A DNA stretch of 24,672 nucleotides, taken from positions 1-24,672 of the IMG/VR virus record IMGVR_UViG_3300027810_000064; one strand, written 5' to 3'. Position 1 is the first letter of the stretch, and the number at the start of each line of letters is the position of its first letter. Under the pieces are notes generated by a model that did not search any database, had not been told where the DNA came from, and was given only the letters and a program-made list of their open reading frames with translations. Of this stretch, positions 14,101 through 20,873 are shown one piece after another. The position numbers and the translations under genes are program-made. Origin of the DNA: a virus.

Positions 14101-15745
14101 CGAGGTGGACGAAGCGGTAGACCTACCTCCTATGTGCCGTCACGGGCATATTGTTAAGGTTGTTGGACAAGCACGTGAAGAGGCTGACGATTATTACTTA
14201 CGATTCGAGAGCGACTCAGGGAATAGTGACCGCTTAGAGCATGGCCGTTGGGTCGAATGCGTCGGGTATGACCTACCCTATAGGTTTGACAAATCATCGA
14301 TGCCTGTTGGCTTAGTTAGGGAAAGCAACGGAGAATTTACCCTGAAGGAATTGGATTGGGATGAACGCAGGGCGGGAGATAACTTTAGCAACCCATTCCC
14401 TTCTTTCTCAGGAAACACTATTTCAGACATTTTCCTTTTCAGAAACAGGTTGGGTTTCCTTTCAGGGGAGAATGTAATCTTTAGCGAAGCTGGAGAATAC
14501 TTTAACTTCTTTAGGACAACCACAGCAGCCCTTCTTGATGCGGCTCCTATTGATGTACAAGCCAGTACCACCAAGGTCTCCAATCTTCACAGCGCAGTAC
14601 CTTACAATGAGAAGCTGTTGCTGTTTAGTGATCAGACACAATTCACCCTCGATGCTGAGCCCTACCTGTCGATCAAGACTGTAACTCTCACACCGTCTAA
14701 CGAGATAGACACCTTTAAGCTAACTCCGGTTGTTAGTTCTGGCGCTGTATTCTACGCTTTCGGTAGGACAGGTTTTAGCGGTGTAGGTGAGCTAAAGGTT
14801 TCCCTTGAGGATTCAGACCAGATGGCTTCTAAAGATGCCACCTCACATGTCCCTAAGTACATCAAAGGGAACATACGGAAGATGGTCACCGCTACGAACG
14901 AAGAGGTACTCTGCTGTATAACTGACGACACAACGTCAGCTACGTTGTATGTCTACAAGTTTTTTCACAACGCCCAGAACCAGAAGGTTCAATCCGCTTG
15001 GTTCAAGTATACGTTTGGTGCTGGGAACTTTATTACCGACATATCCTTCATAGGAAACACTCTCTACATGATTATTAAGAGAGGCAGTACGCAGTATATT
15101 GAATCTCTCACGTTTGAAGATGATCAGGTTGACAGTAATTTAACCTTCCAAGCTAAGCTGGATAGAAAAGTAGATAAGTCTCAAGTTACAGTTAACGCCG
15201 GGGGAACTGTTGCAACCCTCCCCTACCTTGTGACTGCTGACACTCGGCTGTTAGATACAACTTCCGCTAAATATTACACCCAAGCAGAAGGGTCAGCGGT
15301 AGGAACTAATACCTTCACGATCTCTAACCTCGACCTAAACGCAGCATCTAATTTTTATGTCGGTGATCTCTATACGCTTGAGTACATCTTTACAGAGCCT
15401 TTCTTGAAGTCTGAAAAGACCACAGAAACTGGCCGCTTCCAGCTACAGAGGGCTCACCTAGAGTTTGCTAACGCCCGATACTTCGCTGTTGAAGTGATCC
15501 ACAACCCGCTACTGACGGCCCCCTCTAAATTCTCTTTGACTAATACGTTTGAGCCTAGCTCGATACAGCAGACCCTACTTCAGGGAGATGCTGATCTACA
15601 GCAGGGTTTTTACACATTTGCTATAGCCGGTAGGAGTGACGCGCTGCAGCTTAAGTTAACGAATAGCACTCCTTACCCCTCAGATTTTCTGAGTATAGAT
15701 TATGAAGCTAGATCGTTTTCAAGAGGAAGTAGATGGAGAGGCTAG
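11153..15745 (+). CDS. Tail tubular protein B / nozzle (T7 gp12-like), greatly enlarged
   Basis: A 1530-aa tail nozzle protein, about twice the size of T7 gp12 (about 794 aa). The gp12 core is clear: GVSQQAESQRYPSQASEQIN and GLVKRPPSKHI near the N-terminus, VFDLETGDQKVV and VTVADYTFLVNKKKVV (about 475-525), HIVKVVGQAREEADDYYLRF (about 995), FLFRNRLGFLSGENVIFSE (about 1093-1110), TSHVPKYI and the C-terminal GRFQLQRAHLEFA. Two large stretches have no T7 counterpart: about residues 85-465, and roughly 560-985. The first opens with a module like the LPtGL-x-AG-x-x-YY repeats of phage tail proteins (about 97-163). The frame is continuous, so this is not a fusion artefact. The nozzle lines the DNA channel; the inserts probably decorate the tail surface and may bind the host, which is inference. 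The last 44 nt overlap the next gene. Confidence 0.95.
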   Translation: MPIVKSATSSLAQGVSQQAESQRYPSQASEQINAYSSPIKGLVKRPPSKHISTVAVDGTADCTKSFLHTINRDAAERYVVVVNKQEAGLSATYATNTNLITASGVADDTVVSFYPTNDDDRLPTGLNAGESYYALSASPSFEVSKTLNGSAVDIGASSLSKLTIESIYDNPTGRWIDGVYTVTLPVGHSFEEGDVVQLRGLTSDAKIIFKEDVSFSLRKPRRGPADVEQDMAYYTVSNTGVAAGVKACAGDKFYLSDPLSPGLSIQDNYGFVVDDAWKDAALADIHTEAWVMLGDGTSANGPHFTLWNNWTDSGGTAHRDRVMATSGDNLANEMTMNKADNSDFDSGVLAAWSANFAEFEVGDLIRIGSEVDCNKQMRATIGSKTITGIDHLDNTGCSSIFFTNHVKMGQLFDSVNAGVGGYWVRLAYWGDITNTSPTASNPRQLQPAHYSAAKIGTEGVGGLTLRMGGGAPGVSVFDLETGDQKVVNVESGLDYLTSAENPHTDISAVTVADYTFLVNKKKVVKEDLEPKYVKRYEAFIEARVADYGKEYRVLIGGNTHQEDLSGAAKAVSVIDLQKNIGGARVSSGAILQAKVAGTRFNGYTVRLIQRWQWIGNYSTADLKPSWQKNPKRFTPTDKKWTDLLPPPEYVQEGADNKVAIRYDKDNKNIYFWLNYPWSNSDDVKAKVTTVKDLRDAIDNHSTLSVDWSLTRSDGVAFDDTTDATALAYYFRNVHMADSPPTVQSITYTKGRNMLDIQYNVGPDFTIGSTDKMKAQAWPDKYDKLYEGYLSPSVDSHHLKRVYGTNTATSTTASYKFNEGTMGGTLTDSERHLVDGEFFYKTPRWVGSDEQMAVGTVDIAEKLASNVRLPLDVDGKGQEWVQGGRRADGVRIGKTFASKSSTHYLKAYEECFGMTSTLDVSTPGVLQKFSITSTETNSRVDGHTVDWQVIQEGYTIAVKNPLNSKFKITVSDDIGGRGLKLTYTEVDEAVDLPPMCRHGHIVKVVGQAREEADDYYLRFESDSGNSDRLEHGRWVECVGYDLPYRFDKSSMPVGLVRESNGEFTLKELDWDERRAGDNFSNPFPSFSGNTISDIFLFRNRLGFLSGENVIFSEAGEYFNFFRTTTAALLDAAPIDVQASTTKVSNLHSAVPYNEKLLLFSDQTQFTLDAEPYLSIKTVTLTPSNEIDTFKLTPVVSSGAVFYAFGRTGFSGVGELKVSLEDSDQMASKDATSHVPKYIKGNIRKMVTATNEEVLCCITDDTTSATLYVYKFFHNAQNQKVQSAWFKYTFGAGNFITDISFIGNTLYMIIKRGSTQYIESLTFEDDQVDSNLTFQAKLDRKVDKSQVTVNAGGTVATLPYLVTADTRLLDTTSAKYYTQAEGSAVGTNTFTISNLDLNAASNFYVGDLYTLEYIFTEPFLKSEKTTETGRFQLQRAHLEFANARYFAVEVIHNPLLTAPSKFSLTNTFEPSSIQQTLLQGDADLQQGFYTFAIAGRSDALQLKLTNSTPYPSDFLSIDYEARSFSRGSRWRG

Positions 15746-16223
15746 TTGGGATTTTGGAAAACTCTATGTACAACATGCAACCGTCAGCGACGCCAGACCC
15801 ATCACAGAACGGTTACGCACCGCTGATCGGAACGAACTCTCTGCCACATCAGGGGAGCCTCCTCTACGAGTGCTTGTCGATGGAATCCAGCAGTCAACTC
15901 CTTGCTTCACAGTCAAGATTACTGCAACCGGAGAACCTTGCGGAATCTTCGGTACTCGTGACTCTGGCCATCCCGAAAGCGGTGTGGTCTGGCTGCTCGG
16001 AACTGACGATCTCGTTGCCAACAGACTCACCTTTTTACGCCACTCAAGGATGTGGTTAAATGAATTACATAAAAAGTATAGGCTATTGTGGAATGTTATC
16101 GACGCTAGGAACGAGTTGCATCTTACTTGGCTGGACTGGCTTGGCTTTGACTTTGTTGAGGAGATAGAGAAGTATGGAGTAGAGCGGAGGCCTTTTATAT
16201 TATTTAGGAGATATCATGTTTGA
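15702..16223 (+). CDS. gp13-like internal virion protein with GNAT-like fold
   Basis: A 173-aa protein in the T7 gp13 position (gp13 is about 138 aa). The second half, VVWLLGTDDL, then RHSRMWLNELHKKYRLLWNV and TWLDWLGFDFVEE, parallels T7 gp13 (CWFVTSDQVW, YDTLWNYVWV, FLKTIGAVFHEE). The N-terminus HATVSDARPITERLRTADR looks like the start of GNAT acetyltransferases. The catalytic competence of such phage proteins is unproven. In T7, gp13 is needed for virion morphogenesis. The ATG at 15702 overlaps the gp12-like gene by 44 nt and has no Shine-Dalgarno; no better in-frame start is seen. The stop overlaps the next gene's start by 8 nt. Confidence 0.83.
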   Translation: MKLDRFQEEVDGEASWDFGKLYVQHATVSDARPITERLRTADRNELSATSGEPPLRVLVDGIQQSTPCFTVKITATGEPCGIFGTRDSGHPESGVVWLLGTDDLVANRLTFLRHSRMWLNELHKKYRLLWNVIDARNELHLTWLDWLGFDFVEEIEKYGVERRPFILFRRYHV

Positions 16224-16827
16224 AATATTAGACACAGTTCGCAGTTTCTTAACCCCTGCAGGGCCTGAAGGAGTTATGATGGCGTGTGACCCAGTTACCC
16301 TGACGGCTATGCTGGTTATTTCTGCAGCCAGCGCAGCCACTTCGTATCAGCAGGCTAACTACGCAGCTAAAGCTACCGAGGCTAAGCAAAAGCAACTGGC
16401 TGACTTGTCTGTAAAGGAGACCGCGTTGGCGATATCCGACGCTTCTCTGGAGAAGGACGACACACGTATCGCTGTTGTTAAGGAACAAGCAGAGCTAAAG
16501 CGCAAAGGTATCCAACTCACATCTACTGGAACTGTAGCTGCATTAGAAGGAGGAGCCGATGGTGCTGCCCTTGATGCCCTCGTAAATGACTATTGGTCGA
16601 GAGAAGCTCAGCTTACCTACGCCAGCCAGACTCAAGCAGACCTCGCTACGTTCCATATCGATAGGGAGATCGAAAGAATACAATTACATGGTGCAGCTAA
16701 AACAGCATCTATATTTAGACCTATAAATCAGGCCTCTCCCGGCAAGCACATGTTAGACTTTGCTGGCGATGCCATGCAGATCGGTGGGGATTACGTGGGA
16801 CAGCGTGGGGCCTTCAAAAAAGTATAA
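16216..16827 (+). CDS. Internal virion protein B (T7 gp14-like)
   Basis: A 203-aa internal core protein. T7 gp14 (196 aa) is ejected at infection and forms the outer-membrane part of the DNA channel. From residue 22 the sequence MACDPVTLTAMLVISAAS followed by an Ala/Gln-rich helix resembles the T7 gp14 start (MCWAAAIPIAISGAQ). The middle is helical and Glu/Ala/Lys-rich; SRE and HIDREIERIQLHG segments also fit. Two starts are credible: ATG 16216 with AGGAG 5 nt upstream, and ATG 16279 with AAGGAG (16268-16273) 5 nt upstream. The second gives a T7-like N-terminus. It lies in the fixed 13-14-15-16 order. Confidence 0.86.
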   Translation: MFEILDTVRSFLTPAGPEGVMMACDPVTLTAMLVISAASAATSYQQANYAAKATEAKQKQLADLSVKETALAISDASLEKDDTRIAVVKEQAELKRKGIQLTSTGTVAALEGGADGAALDALVNDYWSREAQLTYASQTQADLATFHIDREIERIQLHGAAKTASIFRPINQASPGKHMLDFAGDAMQIGGDYVGQRGAFKKV

Positions 16828-16831
16828 CAAA

Positions 16832-19800
16832 ATGGCAGCTAGAAAAAGAATCCTCCCAAGTTCTGATGAGTTAGGGCAAATGCCTAGGTCACCTGTTCGA
16901 CGTACCCGCCAGTATCCTATTGTTCCCGGCGGTGGAGGGCCTGTAGGACAGGTAGATAGCCTTGCTGGTTCTCTATTAAGGTTCAATAAAGGGCTGGAAG
17001 GCTTTTGGTCTGGGTCAAAAGCAAATAAGGATCAAGAGGGCATGGACATGCTTGCCGATATAATCCGATCCAACTCAGTTACAGATGAAGAGATTGCAGT
17101 TGAGAAGTACCTCAAAGATAACGGTAAGCCCAACATACTACACCCCGGCATACCTACTAGAGTTGTTCAGTATACTGGGGCTTATCAAGGCCAGAAGGAT
17201 GTAGCTGACATAACAACCGGCGAGGAGTTTATTAAGTACGCACAGTCGGAACTCAATAATGATTCCGGTATGACTGAAGATGGTCGAGAAGACCCTAGAA
17301 ATTACCTTGAAAAATTAAGCGATAACATCTACTCGAATTTACCTAACCGGAAGTATGTGGGTAAAACAGCAGGCCCCAACTGGAAGCGTGGGTATGACCC
17401 CGCCGTTCTATCGACCATCGACAAACTCGTAGGCCCCCAGTCTAAGTATGCTGCTAGATTTGAGGCAAGAGAGCTTGCTGTCGCCCGTAAGGCAAATATT
17501 AACGAAGCGACCTCCGCTCTGGTAAAGGCTTTAGATGGTGAAGAAGCTACCTTGGGAGGACTTTGGGATAGAGGTGACGAGGCTGGTTGGCCTGCTGGCT
17601 CTATGGACAGTCTGGCGAAGAAACTTACCGCGATTAGAAGCACCTACCCCTCAGACGCTGGAAGAGGTGTCTATTTTAGGGATGACTTACTGGGTGCTGT
17701 TCAGACAGTCTTTAAGACCAAGGCTATCGATCTAGATGCTGACCCTGATAAAGTTGCAGACCAGTTTAACCAAGTTCTAAACCTACGGCACAAGAGTATT
17801 GACGGTACGCGAGGAGGTTACGTCTTCAGCCAACTACAGAGACAGCAAGGTATCGTCTTCATGGAAACCCTGTACAATGGTGAGCAGGGGATGTCTCGTC
17901 GAAAAGCTGAGAGAGCGGCTACAGATCAAACTTATGTGCAGAAGATGGTTGTTGAAAAAATACTACAGAGTTACCCACAACTAGCAAAAGAACACCCTGA
18001 ACTGAAGAAGGATGGCCTACGAGCGTGGTCAGATTTAACACCCGAAAACATAGGTGCTGTTATAGACATCGTTGTGGACAGCGAGTGGCTTAATTTAGAC
18101 CCAAAAATCATTGACCGAGTTGCACAAGGGAATCGGGCTGCTCTGTTCAACGAGGCTAGGAGACTCTACGCTGCTGGTAAGGTACAAGAAATAAATTCTG
18201 AAGCTCATCTTGATGTAGAAGCTAACAAGATGGTTAAGCAGTTAATCAGGAATCACCCTCAGTACAAGAAAGCTTTAGTCGGCATCCACGGGGGCATGCG
18301 GTCTGCACTAGAAGGCAGCGCAACTCTGTCTGAATTTATTGGTACGATTGCTTCTAATATAGAGCAGAACAAACTGAGCATATCTCCTGAGTTTGGAGTA
18401 ACCACCGAAGCTATAAGTGGGATTGTTCATGGCATGATTCAGGGTGATGTGTCAGGGGTTGTAGGCTCAAAGAATAGTCCAGCGGCTGAAGAGGCTCGAA
18501 TATTACTTAACTACTACAAGAACAAGCTCGATAACAATCATGAGTTTAGTGATGCAGATATAAATGCTATACAGAACATCATTAACAAAACTTTTATAGG
18601 AGATGAGGATGTCGATGTTCAACTAGGGAAGCTGAACGAGCGGCTGGAACTACAGAAAGGTAACGAGCAGTTCTATGTTCTTTATGACAGAGCGGGGATC
18701 ATGACGGAAGCTATGATGCCAGAGGTGGGCGGTGACAAGACGGCTTGGGCAACAATCAATACCTACAAGGGGATGACCAATATGGGTTATGGCAAGACTA
18801 AGGAAGGTATAGAAAAGATGATCTTTGACTTAGTTCCTGAGAATGATCAACCGAAAGTTTTTGCAGCCTCGGTTGTGTGGATGACTGCTGGTGAAGATTA
18901 TGATGCCGCACGTAAAGAGGTTACAGAAAGATGGAAGTCAGCAGAGATAAAGCGAGGAACTTCTCCAGAAGAGTTAGACGACAGGTACAGAGATAACGAA
19001 ACTAAGTTGAGAAACGAAGTTATCATGCAGATGAAGGGTAACCGGGACAGGTACATCAGGATGTTCAATCAACTCCAGAACCCGCCCGACCTTACTGAAA
19101 CAGATGATGAATCTAGGGTAACCGCGCTGGGTTCTACCCAAGACGAAGCCCTGAATAACGCTGCCACTACTACCCGTATGAACTACGAGGCTAATGTAGA
19201 GCAACTCAGCGAGATGCTGGACGCCAACTTTAGCGGGGTAAAAGACGATCCCACTACACCGGATGTAGACGAAAGTGGGGATGCCGTTTTCAATGATTTG
19301 AGACCTATGGATACTACTGGTCGAAATGCTGCCGTCGAGTTTTTCACAGGAGAAAATGGAGACGCCCGCTACTCAAGGGCTATTAAGGTCAGAGATCAGT
19401 CAGCTACAATTACTGCTAATGTTACAGCTTCTTTAGTTAGCGAACATCATGAACTAAACAAAATCGAGGATGCAGAAGGTCGCCATGAAGATATATCCAG
19501 ACATAGGGCAAACATTTCGGGCTACCAGAAGCAGTTGATTGCACATAAGTCTACCTACGAAGGAGTTCCTTGGCGGGATTTAGCAGATGGTACGGCCAAC
19601 TTTAATCTAGACGCATCTACTGGGATTGTTATGGACATTCCTGTAGCAATGAAAGACCTCGATAGAGCTAACACTATTGTGATTGGTTCGTGGGAGGAGA
19701 GCATAGAGAGGGGGAAGCTTTTCAACGATCTTGAAAAACGCTTGGATGGCGGGATGAAGAAGGCTGATCTTACAGATGATGATAAAGAGACTATAAAATA

Positions 19801-20872
19801 TGTAGGATTCATTCAGCAGTTCTTAGGTGGAAACCTTCTCGATCCTAATCCAGATATACGGAAAGAAGTGCAGAAAGGTTATGGTAAGTGGATAAGGCAT
19901 CAGCGCAGTCAGATGATTGCTACTGATCCCGGCAGATTGCCCGACTGGACAAACGTAGCTATTAAGAATGGGCTGCTAAAAACTTTTGAAGAAAGCGGCA
20001 TACTTCCTGAAGACCTTTCTAAGGGACAGCAGATTTCAAGGCAGAATAACTTTGTCCCTTGGGCCTTCGACGATCCTACTGATTTTCACTACAGGGGCGA
20101 GACGTATGACTATGGAACCGCTAGAAAGGTACTAGCTGTTAAAGGCTACAACGACGTCATAGCACATGGTGATTTCTCGATTAAAACAGGAGTTACATCC
20201 GAGGAGTTTTTCAAACTATACAACGGCTTAGCTGCTGGTCGAATTGCTTCAGAGCGTTACGATTGGGAACCCGGAAGCTCGTGGACAGACAGCCACGCTT
20301 GGGGCCTTATTGGTTTTGGGGAGAGAAAAGGAATCCCCGGTAAGGGAGGAAAAAATGACCACGGTTGGTGGTATAAATTTCCGAGGGCAGAGTCAGTCTT
20401 CAAGCCAGACAACGTTTCTAAAGAACAGGTTCTTGTTATCGCAGAAGAGTTAGCCTTAGGAGAACTTGGCTACCAGAACGCTAGAATCCTACATCGATCC
20501 TATAGAGATTTAGATGTCTTAATGACGGGAGCAGGGATTACACCGAATAAGAGTGGCCAAGGAAATAAAATACAAGCAGCGGTCAAATCTAAAATACTTC
20601 CACCTGCGCTTGGAATAGCTCCTAAGTGGGACTGGCACAAGGATGGTGACGGCAGCGGGCTGAAGCTGACTGGCGGAGACGCTTGGCTTGATGCTAAGAA
20701 AAACTTTCGTGCGTCCGTAGCAAAGTATCAGCAACTGTTAGAATCTAAGGTGAGGAGTCCAGAACTCGCCAGAGCTTTTAAGAAGCTATACGATTCTGAG
20801 GACATAGGAGTCACTTACGGTAATGAACTAGAGCCGTTTGAACTTTATCCATTACCTATACCCGATAAATAA
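16832..20872 (+). CDS. Internal virion protein C (T7 gp15-like), enlarged
   Basis: A 1346-aa internal core protein in the gp15 position; T7 gp15 is about 747 aa. In T7, gp15 and gp16 form the periplasmic tunnel and inner-membrane channel for DNA entry. It is long, soluble and mostly helical, with a basic Pro-rich N-terminus (RRTRQYPIVPGGGGP). After this, LRFNKGLEGFWSGSKANKDQ matches the opening of gp15-like proteins. No transmembrane segment or clear enzymatic motif was found. The C-terminal region carries Trp/Gly-rich segments (SHAWGLIGFGERKGIPGKGG, WDWHKDGDG). The ATG at 16832 is chosen because it is 4 nt after the gp14 stop; a start at 16760 would overlap gp14. There is no Shine-Dalgarno, only an A-rich leader. 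Confidence 0.88.
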   Translation: MAARKRILPSSDELGQMPRSPVRRTRQYPIVPGGGGPVGQVDSLAGSLLRFNKGLEGFWSGSKANKDQEGMDMLADIIRSNSVTDEEIAVEKYLKDNGKPNILHPGIPTRVVQYTGAYQGQKDVADITTGEEFIKYAQSELNNDSGMTEDGREDPRNYLEKLSDNIYSNLPNRKYVGKTAGPNWKRGYDPAVLSTIDKLVGPQSKYAARFEARELAVARKANINEATSALVKALDGEEATLGGLWDRGDEAGWPAGSMDSLAKKLTAIRSTYPSDAGRGVYFRDDLLGAVQTVFKTKAIDLDADPDKVADQFNQVLNLRHKSIDGTRGGYVFSQLQRQQGIVFMETLYNGEQGMSRRKAERAATDQTYVQKMVVEKILQSYPQLAKEHPELKKDGLRAWSDLTPENIGAVIDIVVDSEWLNLDPKIIDRVAQGNRAALFNEARRLYAAGKVQEINSEAHLDVEANKMVKQLIRNHPQYKKALVGIHGGMRSALEGSATLSEFIGTIASNIEQNKLSISPEFGVTTEAISGIVHGMIQGDVSGVVGSKNSPAAEEARILLNYYKNKLDNNHEFSDADINAIQNIINKTFIGDEDVDVQLGKLNERLELQKGNEQFYVLYDRAGIMTEAMMPEVGGDKTAWATINTYKGMTNMGYGKTKEGIEKMIFDLVPENDQPKVFAASVVWMTAGEDYDAARKEVTERWKSAEIKRGTSPEELDDRYRDNETKLRNEVIMQMKGNRDRYIRMFNQLQNPPDLTETDDESRVTALGSTQDEALNNAATTTRMNYEANVEQLSEMLDANFSGVKDDPTTPDVDESGDAVFNDLRPMDTTGRNAAVEFFTGENGDARYSRAIKVRDQSATITANVTASLVSEHHELNKIEDAEGRHEDISRHRANISGYQKQLIAHKSTYEGVPWRDLADGTANFNLDASTGIVMDIPVAMKDLDRANTIVIGSWEESIERGKLFNDLEKRLDGGMKKADLTDDDKETIKYVGFIQQFLGGNLLDPNPDIRKEVQKGYGKWIRHQRSQMIATDPGRLPDWTNVAIKNGLLKTFEESGILPEDLSKGQQISRQNNFVPWAFDDPTDFHYRGETYDYGTARKVLAVKGYNDVIAHGDFSIKTGVTSEEFFKLYNGLAAGRIASERYDWEPGSSWTDSHAWGLIGFGERKGIPGKGGKNDHGWWYKFPRAESVFKPDNVSKEQVLVIAEELALGELGYQNARILHRSYRDLDVLMTGAGITPNKSGQGNKIQAAVKSKILPPALGIAPKWDWHKDGDGSGLKLTGGDAWLDAKKNFRASVAKYQQLLESKVRSPELARAFKKLYDSEDIGVTYGNELEPFELYPLPIPDK

Positions 20873-20873
20873 A

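Noticed and set aside
15733-16059. 108-codon + strand ORF with AGAGGAAG just upstream, inside the gp13-like gene
   Set aside because: The other frame matches gp13/GNAT segments over its whole length. This reading is Ser/Pro/Leu-rich with no recognisable motif, so the purine-rich stretch is probably chance.
16760-16831. N-terminal extension of the gp15-like protein
   Set aside because: The extra 24 residues are an out-of-frame reading of the gp14 end; the ATG at 16832 follows the gp14 stop directly.
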